A DNA stretch of 11,797 nt, from contig NMQN01000132.1 in the NCBI GenBank assembly GCA_003575245.1, positions 1-11,797 of the forward strand. The letters run 5' to 3'. The DNA comes from Candidatus Atribacteria bacterium 1244-E10-H5-B2. Its GTDB lineage: Bacteria > Atribacterota > JS1 > SB-45 > 34-128. The notes below the pieces were generated by a model that did no database searches, was not told the origin of the DNA, and was given only the letters and a program-made list of their open reading frames with translations. Position numbers and translations under genes: made by a program. Shown here in pieces: positions 6,591-10,929 of this stretch. Position 1 is the stretch's first letter; the number at the start of each line of letters is the position of its first letter.

Positions 6591-6815
6591 TTATTGACTT
6601 TTAGCTTTCCGTTTCCTTTTCCTTTTATCTTTATAAACCGGCCAGGTTTCCACCAGATTAATACCCCCACCGGGTAATAAAAAGGGATTCTTATTTTTTT
6701 TATCACTCGGGGCCCCGAGCTTTCTAAAAGATTTTTTTATTCTCCGATTTATGATATTCGATATTCGTTTAACATCCTCGATATTTTCTTCTGTTTTCCT
6801 TTTTATTTCGGACAT
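6591..6815 (-). CDS. Basic 74-aa protein with KRKRKRKAK tail, unknown
   Basis: The product starts MSEIKRKTEENIEDVKRISN, continues with a helical basic segment (IINRRIKKSFRKLG) and a Pro/Gly-rich turn (PFLLPGGGINLVETWPVY), and ends in a strongly basic tail KDKRKRKRKAKSQ. I recognise no family. The tail shares 20 identical bases with the tail of the zinc-ribbon gene just upstream (6840-7004). The leader is purine-rich (TTAGGGTGGTGAATT before the ATG). It belongs to the cluster running from the promoter at 7070-7042 into the terminase. Its charge suggests nucleic-acid or capsid-interior binding, which is inference. Confidence 0.7.
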   Translation of the reverse strand: MSEIKRKTEENIEDVKRISNIINRRIKKSFRKLGAPSDKKNKNPFLLPGGGINLVETWPVYKDKRKRKRKAKSQ

Positions 6816-6839
6816 AATTCACCACCCTAAAATTGATTT

Positions 6840-7004
6840 TTAAGTTACCTTCTTAGCTTTCCGTTTCCTTTTTTTCTTAAAAAAAACTGTTCTGCTTCCT
6901 TGAAAATTGCAGTATCTGCACCAAAAATCTTTTGTTTTTATCCGGGCATAAATATATTTGCCACCACATCGAGGGCAGACTCCGGATTCTTTTTTTATCC
7001 TCAT
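6840..7004 (-). CDS. Small zinc-ribbon protein, 54 aa
   Basis: I chose the ATG at 7004 (MRIKKESGV) because GGTGAT lies 4 nt upstream (GAAGGTGATATCTATG); a start ten codons earlier has no such site. Two knuckles, CPRCGG and CRYC, form a C-x2-C...C-x2-C zinc ribbon (residues 10-32). A very basic tail, FKKKRKRKAKK, follows. Ribbons like this bind nucleic acid or protein. As the first gene after the promoter at 7070-7042 it could be a regulator of late genes, but that is inferred from position. The tail is repeated in the next gene. Confidence 0.72.
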   Translation of the reverse strand: MRIKKESGVCPRCGGKYIYARIKTKDFWCRYCNFQGSRTVFFKKKRKRKAKKVT

Positions 7005-7041
7005 AGATATCACCTTCTTTAAAAACACACACATTTTAACA

Positions 7042-7070
7042 TATATAACATATTAAAAAATTATTGTCAA
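7042..7070 (-). promoter_or_regulatory. Sigma70-like promoter for the zinc ribbon-terminase operon
   Basis: On the minus strand TTGACA (7070-7065) is a perfect -35, followed after 17 nt by TATATA (7047-7042). The first gene downstream starts at 7004. A perfect 17-nt palindrome lies 8 bp upstream of the -35 (7079-7095), as expected for an activator or repressor site. Confidence 0.65.
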
Positions 7071-7078
7071 AATTACCA

Positions 7079-7376
7079 GTCTCACCAGGTGAGACGCCTG
7101 TCCTACTATATACGAGCTAATATATACTAATTTAACCGGAGCTGCTCCGGTTACTACTGTACGGTAGCATGCTCCCGTGGGAGCTGCTAAAGCTGCTATA
7201 TCCGATACTCGCGTACTCAATACGAGATACGCGATACGATTCACGAGATACGAGATACTAACGCTTTCGATTAGTCGTTAGCGAATAGTTAGTACCAACA
7301 TTTTACCAATCGACCAATTGACCAATTAGTTAGTCGTTAGTGAATAGTGAATACTAACTATTCACCTGAATAGAAA
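7079..7376. repeat. Palindrome and microrepeat tract, non-coding
   Basis: This stretch holds many short symmetrical elements and no credible gene. Perfect palindromes: GTCTCACCAGGTGAGAC (7079-7095); TAACCGGAGC/GCTCCGGTTA (7133-7153, one central base); GCTCCC-GT-GGGAGC (7171-7184); GTGAATAGT/ACTATTCAC (7340-7365). Direct repeats: ACGAGATAC at 7222, 7243 and 7250; TTAGTCGTTAGYGAATAGT at 7271-7289 and 7330-7348 (18 of 19 identical); GACCAATT twice in tandem (7312-7327). The gap continues to 7482 with a long imperfect CCCTGC/GCAGGG hairpin (7388-7436) and a CCGGAGAACTCTGG-like palindrome, possibly ending the accessory operon. Confidence 0.8.
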
Positions 7377-7482
7377 GTACTTTATATCCCTGCCCCCCTT
7401 CTTTTTAATAACCTTTTTTCCAAAGAGGAGCAGGGTCGGTAATCCGGAGAACTCTGGAAGAAGACCGGACCGCCGAATTAGT

Positions 7483-7575
7483 TCACTTGCTCGTTTTTTT
7501 CTCTTTCTTAATTGAGTAAATGATTATCCCTAATACGACTAACACCGTTACAACAACATACCAATACGAATACAT
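7483..7575 (-). CDS. Single-pass membrane microprotein, 30 aa (copy B)
   Basis: The ATG at 7575 follows AAAGGGGG with a 7-nt spacer. The 30-residue product has one hydrophobic helix (YWYVVVTVLVVLGIIIY) and a basic C-terminal tail (KKEKKTSK). The tail should stay in the cytoplasm, by the positive-inside rule. A very similar 32-residue product is encoded at 8737-8639, and both follow a CGWA-type zinc-ribbon gene. This repetition of gene pair, leader and protein pattern is the main reason to believe so short a gene. Function is unknown; a holin-like or membrane-anchor role is possible. It would be missed by most gene callers. Confidence 0.65.
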   Translation of the reverse strand: MYSYWYVVVTVLVVLGIIIYSIKKEKKTSK

Positions 7576-7595
7576 TATTTAACCCCCTTTCTTAT

Positions 7596-7781
7596 TTAAT
7601 AATTTCTTTTATTCAGGAATACCGCTTTTTTATGATACCCTTCTACTTTTCGAGATTCTTTGTTATTAGAGATTTCCCGAAGTTCACCACCGCAAACAGG
7701 ACACTTATTTTTATACTTGTATACTATAATAGCCCAACCACAAAATACCCCCTGACAATCCGAGCACTTATACTTTTGCAT
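7596..7781 (-). CDS. CGWA-type zinc-ribbon protein, 61 aa (copy B)
   Basis: The sequence MQKYKCSDCQGVFCGWA...NKCPVCGGELREISNN has two CxxC knuckles (C6/C9 and C28/C31) and a CGWA motif shared with the protein at 9031-8777. The C-terminal half is basic and Lys/Asn-rich without further motifs. The ATG at 7781 follows GGTGAT and overlaps the stop of a possible 23-codon frame (TAATG). A membrane microprotein gene lies 20 nt downstream. The ribbon probably binds zinc for structure and mediates protein or nucleic-acid contact; nothing indicates an enzyme. Confidence 0.75.
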   Translation of the reverse strand: MQKYKCSDCQGVFCGWAIIVYKYKNKCPVCGGELREISNNKESRKVEGYHKKAVFLNKRNY

Positions 7782-7852
7782 TATTTATCACCTTCCCCAT
7801 TTAAAAATTCATCTAAATTTTCAATATTAAATTGGATTACCCAATAACCCAA
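7781..7852 (-). CDS. Possible 23-aa peptide coupled to the zinc ribbon
   Basis: A TTG at 7852, right after a stop codon, opens GYWVIQFNIENLDEFLNGEGDK, ending in TAA that overlaps the next ATG (TAATG). The composition is protein-like and the overlap suggests coupling. The rare start and the lack of a ribosome-binding site keep confidence low. It may instead be the 3' relic of a larger gene. Confidence 0.25.
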   Translation of the reverse strand: MGYWVIQFNIENLDEFLNGEGDK

Positions 7853-7866
7853 TTATAATTTAAAAT

Positions 7867-8061
7867 TTAATCCTCTAATGGACACCAGCCTGGAATCTCT
7901 ACCTTTAATCCACGCTTTCTTTTCGATATAAACCTTTCGCCTTTTGACTTTTTAACTACTTCGGGATGCTTGCATTTATATTGTAGTTTTTCAAGATCGT
8001 CTCTCAGATAAAAACATTCCTTAAAAACTTCATTGCAATATTTAATCTTTAGTGTCTTCAT
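7867..8061 (-). CDS. Cys-rich 'WCPL' small protein, 64 aa
   Basis: Four cysteines and a His are arranged as C9...C16-x12-C29-x-H31-P...W59-C60-P61-L62. The signatures KCKHPE and IPGWCPLED resemble small phage- and genome-bin-associated proteins that end in IP-x-WCPL; I recall the pattern but know no function for it. The Cys/His set suggests a structural zinc site. The ATG at 8061 follows AAGGGGG with a 9-nt spacer. It lies between the lipoprotein and zinc-ribbon copy B in the accessory block. Confidence 0.75.
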   Translation of the reverse strand: MKTLKIKYCNEVFKECFYLRDDLEKLQYKCKHPEVVKKSKGERFISKRKRGLKVEIPGWCPLED

Positions 8062-8113
8062 CTCTCTTTATCCCCCTTCTTTTAATCCCACCGGATCACC
8101 GGAGTTCCTTTTA

Positions 8114-8545
8114 CTATAAATTAAGTTCTTCTGCATTTTTAAACTTAAAAACACCTGAATATTTATCGTAATCAGTTTTTCCATATATTTTTACAAGATC
8201 CCCACCTTTAGGACGTTTTGCCCAAACATGGATAAAGTAATCAAGATCATGTTTTTTTAAGATTTTATAGCAACTTTCACAAACAGCGTCAGTCCACATT
8301 TTAACTTCATCAATCGATAAAGGTTCATTTAATAACTTAATATCAACAGAAATAGACCCGCTGGATTCTCTAATATCAATAATCGAAATATACTTACTTG
8401 CAGATCCCTCACTTATATTTTTAATCTCCTGTTTTATCTCTGGTGTTATTGCCTCTTCATCTTTAGTAGAATTTTCGCCACCACAACCCGATAAAAACAT
8501 TGCTAATATTAAAAATAAAACTATCAAAAAATACTTCCTTTTCAT
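8114..8545 (-). CDS. Secreted lipoprotein, 143 aa
   Basis: The N-terminus is a classical lipoprotein signal: basic MKRK, hydrophobic core YFLIVLFLILAMF, lipobox L18-S19-G20-C21. The mature protein would be anchored by Cys21 on the outer face of the cytoplasmic membrane or in the outer membrane. The linker is acidic and disordered (GENSTKDEEAITPE). It is followed by an alpha/beta-like domain with a CESC pair and a Lys/Tyr-rich C-terminus (VKIYGKTDYDKYSGVFKF). The ATG follows AAGGAGA. TTGATT (8629-8624), 16 nt and TATACC (8607-8602) may be its own promoter. No family is recognised. Phage-encoded lipoproteins often block superinfection, so that is the leading guess. Confidence 0.82.
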   Translation of the reverse strand: MKRKYFLIVLFLILAMFLSGCGGENSTKDEEAITPEIKQEIKNISEGSASKYISIIDIRESSGSISVDIKLLNEPLSIDEVKMWTDAVCESCYKILKKHDLDYFIHVWAKRPKGGDLVKIYGKTDYDKYSGVFKFKNAEELNL

Positions 8546-8601
8546 TTCTTTAATTCTCCTTATATTTATTTAATAACTCCCTTAAAAATTTTTAGATAGT
8601 C

Positions 8602-8629
8602 GGTATAAGTTATCGCCCCCTTTAATCAA
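8602..8629 (-). promoter_or_regulatory. Possible promoter for the lipoprotein gene
   Basis: On the minus strand TTGATT (8629-8624) and TATACC (8607-8602) are 16 nt apart. The spacer contains an AAAGGGGGC motif like those before several small genes here, but no good start codon follows it. This may mark a lost or unrecognised leader peptide. Confidence 0.35.
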
Positions 8630-8638
8630 TTCACTTAT

Positions 8639-8737
8639 TCATTTTTTCTTTTTCTTGAACAAAAAATAAATTATCCCTGCTACCACAACCAAAACTATAA
8701 CAAGAAGAAACCAATCCATAAATACGAGAGAAATCAC
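8639..8737 (-). CDS. Single-pass membrane microprotein, 32 aa (copy A)
   Basis: The product is MISLVFMDWFLLVIVLVVVAGIIYFLFKKKKK when started at the GTG at 8737, which is 10 nt after AAAGGGGG; the ATG at 8719 would give 26 residues. One hydrophobic helix is followed by five lysines. It is paralogous in pattern to the 30-residue product at 7575-7483 (hydrophobic VLVV-x(1-2)-GII, aromatic, then Lys-rich tail). Both genes share the leader AAAGGGGG-(CG)-TTAAATA and follow a CGWA zinc-ribbon gene. Function is unknown. The starting codon is the main uncertainty. Confidence 0.62.
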   Translation of the reverse strand: MISLVFMDWFLLVIVLVVVAGIIYFLFKKKKK

Positions 8738-8776
8738 CTATTTAACGCCCCCTTTAATTTTTAGCTTTCGCTTTTT

Positions 8777-9031
8777 TTATTTGTAGCCATTTTTTCTCTC
8801 AATCTCCGGCTTTGGAAATACTCCGATATTTTTTGATTTTAATTTAAAGATATCTCTTATCGGCAAAAGATTTCCGCAAGGCTCTATTGTTTTCTTTTTT
8901 TCTGTTCTTTTCTCTGAATAAAATTCTTCCCGGTTAATTTCTTTTAATATTCCTCCACACTTTTGGCAAATTATGCTCTTTGCCCAACCACAGTATTTTC
9001 GCCCGCACTCGAAACAAATATAATAATTCAT
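8777..9031 (-). CDS. CGWA-type zinc-ribbon protein, 84 aa (copy A)
   Basis: MNYYICFECGRKYCGWAKSI and then CQKCGGILKEI give two CxxC knuckles and the CGWA motif shared with the 61-aa protein at 7781-7596. The C-terminal extension is basic and has no recognisable motif. The start overlaps the stop of the preceding 75-aa gene (ATGA), and GGAGGG within that gene's end is the ribosome-binding site, so the two are coupled. A membrane microprotein follows. Probably a zinc-stabilised adaptor; no catalytic residues are evident. Confidence 0.75.
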   Translation of the reverse strand: MNYYICFECGRKYCGWAKSIICQKCGGILKEINREEFYSEKRTEKKKTIEPCGNLLPIRDIFKLKSKNIGVFPKPEIERKNGYK

Positions 9032-9255
9032 CTTAACCCTCCTTTCATTCTAATAGTTTTGATTATCTTTGATATAGCCTTTTCCTGTTTGCTTTCGCTA
9101 CCACCACAAAAAAGATAATAAGTATCTCGAAGTAATAACTTATCTGCCAGGTCTAAACTGTTTAGATAGGTAGAAATTTCTTCTTCATTTTCGGATTGCA
9201 GATCTAATAAATTGCACTCCCCACTACCTAAACCGTTCCTGTTACTCTCGGCCAT
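9028..9255 (-). CDS. Unknown 75-aa acidic protein
   Basis: The ATG at 9255 follows AAAGGGGG with an 8-nt spacer, and the stop overlaps the next start (ATGA). The N-terminal part is Gly/Ser/Asn-rich. From about residue 22 a helical part follows (ENEEEISTYLNSLDLADKLLLRDTYYLF) and then a basic helix (KQEKAISKIIKTIRMKGG). I recognise no family. It is the first gene of the accessory block and is coupled to zinc-ribbon copy A. Confidence 0.68.
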   Translation of the reverse strand: MAESNRNGLGSGECNLLDLQSENEEEISTYLNSLDLADKLLLRDTYYLFCGGSESKQEKAISKIIKTIRMKGGLR

Positions 9256-9532
9256 AATTAAACCCCCTTTATTAATTGATAACTCGTCAGAATACTCCTT
9301 CCCAATGTTCCTGTATAGTCTAATTAGCGTTTATCTGATCCTATTGGTATGATCTTATCAACCCCCTTCCTGGCCTTAGATCTTTAAAATGGCTAAGGAT
9401 TAAGACAAATAAGGTTTAATCTGTTATTGACCCCTTTTTCAGACCTTCAAATTTGCGTTTTAAGGGGGGGCAAATTAATTTAACGTATAATCATAAGCGT
9501 ATATTGGCCTTTTCGGTTAAAAACTTGCACCT
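9256..9532. other. Intergenic stretch between recombinase and accessory block
   Basis: I see no credible gene here. It holds two abandoned ribosome-binding-like motifs (AAGGGGG near 9362-9368 and GGAAGGAG near 9296-9303, minus strand) without usable starts, an inverted repeat CCTTAG/CTAAGG (9374-9398 region), a long weak CCCCTT/AAGGGG pairing (9431-9468) and a CGTATA direct repeat at 9484 and 9498. The attachment site could lie here, next to the recombinase, but no core can be proven from one sequence. Confidence 0.4.
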
Positions 9533-10210
9533 TTATATCAATCTAACCTTCATTTTGTTCTGAGGATGTAACCGGTTAATTTCTTCTTTCTGCTTATCAC
9601 TAATCAATGAAGTATAAATCTGAGTAGAGGCCAGGCTTTTATGACCTAAAAAGCCCTGGATTCTCCGGATGTCCATTCCGGCATTTAAAAGGTGGGTAGC
9701 GATCGAGTGTCTTAACATGTGTGGAGTTACCTTTTTATTTATCCCTGCTTCTATTCCGTATCTTTCAATGTTCCTCTGTATATTCATTTTGGTTATCCGG
9801 GAGCCGGTCCTGCTCAGGAATACCGCTTTGCTCTTATTGCCTTTCCAGACATTGCGGGCTTTTAAATAATTCTTTAATGCCTTGATTGCCTGATCTGTTA
9901 GACTGGCCTCTCTTTCCTTATTGCCTTTACCCAGGACATTTACAATACTCCTGTCGATATCGATATCCTTTAGATCCAGATTGACTAATTCCTTTAGTCT
10001 GATCCCCGAAGAATAAAACAGATTCAGGATAGCATAATCCCTTTTAGCACTGAATAATCTATTCCGGGCGTATCTTAGCCAGTGGGATCTATTGTTTTTA
10101 CGTTCTTTTAGTTCCTCTTTGGCCTTGATCCCTTCAAGGTAAGATTGATTAAGTAAGAGATTGATCTCCTCAACGGTTAGATATTTAGGAATTCTCTTTA
10201 TTGCCTTCAT
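9533..10210 (-). CDS. Tyrosine recombinase / integrase, catalytic domain only, 225 aa
   Basis: All catalytic residues are present: R71 (SSGIRLKEL), K95 (LGKGNKER), H164-x2-R167 (HMLRHSIATHLL), H190 (FLGHKSLAS) and nucleophile Y199 (TQIYT). This closely resembles XerC/XerD-type recombinases, which cut and rejoin DNA at specific sites. The protein is short: Xer-like enzymes are usually about 300 residues, and the N-terminal SAM-like core-binding domain is missing. Only about 50 residues, including a Lys/Arg-rich stretch at 29-51, precede the catalytic domain. I chose the ATG at 10210 because AGAGGTG lies 6 nt upstream. A strong promoter is at 10271-10243. It could integrate the element into the host chromosome or resolve multimers of the circle. 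Confidence 0.9.
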   Translation of the reverse strand: MKAIKRIPKYLTVEEINLLLNQSYLEGIKAKEELKERKNNRSHWLRYARNRLFSAKRDYAILNLFYSSGIRLKELVNLDLKDIDIDRSIVNVLGKGNKEREASLTDQAIKALKNYLKARNVWKGNKSKAVFLSRTGSRITKMNIQRNIERYGIEAGINKKVTPHMLRHSIATHLLNAGMDIRRIQGFLGHKSLASTQIYTSLISDKQKEEINRLHPQNKMKVRLI

Positions 10211-10231
10211 TTTTAACACCTCTTTTTAAAC

Positions 10232-10320
10232 TTTATGCTTACAGTATATAGGATAGATTACCCCTTGTCAAGTGTTTTGTTACTTAATAGTTATTATATA
10301 ACAATACAGTAAAGCATAAA
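10232..10320. repeat. Inverted repeats flanking the recombinase promoter
   Basis: TTTATGCTTACAGTAT (10232-10247) and ATACAGTAAAGCATAAA (10304-10320) are inverted copies of one motif with a one-base length difference. One covers the -10 box and the other lies beyond the -35. A small palindrome GTTATTATATAAC (10290-10302) sits between them. These are candidate operators for autoregulation, or arm sites bound by the recombinase. Confidence 0.55.
10243..10271 (-). promoter_or_regulatory. Near-consensus sigma70 promoter of the recombinase gene
   Basis: On the minus strand TTGACA (10271-10266, perfect) and TATACT (10248-10243) are separated by exactly 17 nt. Transcription would begin near 10236, 26 nt before the start codon. 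Confidence 0.82.
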
Positions 10321-10415
10321 ATTTAAAAATCCTTTGTTTATAAGAGTTTCAGGCCATAACTTTTTTAATAAAATCTTTGTGTTTTGTTATTTTTCTTTAA
10401 ATAGTCCTGAAATAC

Positions 10416-10483
10416 TCCTAAAATAGCCTCATTTTCTTGTGGAGTGATGTTCACCCGACAAATCACTCGACAGAAATTTAGGA
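10416..10483. repeat. Three 10-bp iterons inside nested inverted repeats
   Basis: The motif TGTSGRGTGA occurs three times: TGTGGAGTGA on the plus strand (10438-10447) and, on the minus strand, TGTCGGGTGA (10460-10451) and TGTCGAGTGA (10472-10463). The last two are 12 bp apart. The set is enclosed by TCCTAAA (10416-10422) and TTTAGGA (10477-10483). Further out, TTTCAGG (10347-10353) faces CCTGAAA (10406-10412). No gene is visible between 10211 and 10537. This is probably a protein-binding array (origin, operator or attachment site). Confidence 0.55.
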
Positions 10484-10537
10484 TAATTTTTAGTTTCTTA
10501 GTCTTATGGTCCGTTTATCTGTCTCTTTGCTTTGTTG

Positions 10538-10720
10538 TTATTCAGTATATTTAACTTTTATCTCTACTCTTTCCCGCTTTTCCCTTTCCATCGTTTTAGC
10601 TTTAGCTATAATCAAAGCGTAAAAATCAGATTCGTTAATTTTTTCTTTTTTTACCATATTAATCATTATTTGATAAAATTTATCGAATTGATCCAGGAAT
10701 TCTAAATTCTCCGGCACCAT
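10538..10720 (-). CDS. Unknown 60-aa protein between primase and recombinase
   Basis: The ATG at 10720 follows AGGCGGTGAT with a 6-nt spacer. The product is helical and charged: MVPENLEFLDQFDKFYQIMI, then MVKKEKINESDFYALIIAKAKTMEREKRERVEIKVKY. No helix-turn-helix is obvious, so an excisionase role, which the position near the recombinase would suggest, is not supported by motifs. It stands alone between a hairpin terminator upstream and the iteron cluster downstream. It might bind one of those repeat clusters; that is a guess. Confidence 0.6.
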   Translation of the reverse strand: MVPENLEFLDQFDKFYQIMINMVKKEKINESDFYALIIAKAKTMEREKRERVEIKVKYTE

Positions 10721-10752
10721 TTTTCTATCACCGCCTTTTTTCGCTTTTTCTC

Positions 10753-10791
10753 AAAAAATCGCTAAAACCTTTATATACCAAGCGTTTTAGC
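10753..10791 (-). terminator. Intrinsic terminator after the primase-helicase
   Basis: On the minus strand GCTAAAAC (10791-10784) pairs perfectly with GTTTTAGC (10768-10761) around a 15-nt loop and is followed by GATTTTTT. This is a good Rho-independent terminator separating the primase from the 60-aa gene. A second GCTAAA copy just upstream (10801-10796) could make the site an operator as well. Confidence 0.6.
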
Positions 10792-10816
10792 ATATTTAGC
10801 TAATTTTATTAATTCC

Positions 10817-10929
10817 AAAAAAGGACACAAAGGACAGCATATTGCCATTTTCAGTATAGACTTCTATATTTCACCATACGCGGGGGGTATAGTGAAAACC
10901 CTGATTATCTGTCCTATCTGTCCTTTTTT
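10817..10929. other. Candidate replication origin: nested iteron-like inverted repeats
   Basis: The outer arms AAAAAAGGACACAAAGGACAG (10817-10837, given in two parts: AAAAAAGGACA and CAAAGGACAG) and the inverted arm at 10909-10929 match at 18 of 21 positions, so GGACA occurs four times. Inside, TTTCACCATAC (10869-10879) faces GTATAGTGAAA (10887-10897) around GCGGGGG, and a third copy, TTTTCAGTATAG, lies at 10848-10859. The right arm overlaps the primase stop codon. Iterons next to the primase-helicase gene are usual for satellite origins, so this is the best origin candidate. I see no gene in 10721-10927. Confidence 0.55.

Noticed and set aside
7053..7244. A 63-codon minus-strand frame in the palindrome tract
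   Set aside because: It is made of repeat words (LAAPTGAC-type) and the palindromes themselves, has no good ribosome-binding site, and overlaps the late promoter.
7079..7376. Insertion sequence or MITE
   Set aside because: There is no transposase, no single pair of terminal inverted repeats bounding the tract and no clear target duplication.
10728..10793. A 21-codon frame (MLKRLVYKGFSDFLRKSEKRR) ending at the 60-aa gene's ribosome-binding site
   Set aside because: It looks peptide-like but has no ribosome-binding site and coincides with the hairpin terminator after the primase.
10817..10929. CRISPR array
   Set aside because: Repeats are too short (5-12 bp), inverted as well as direct, and have no uniform spacers.
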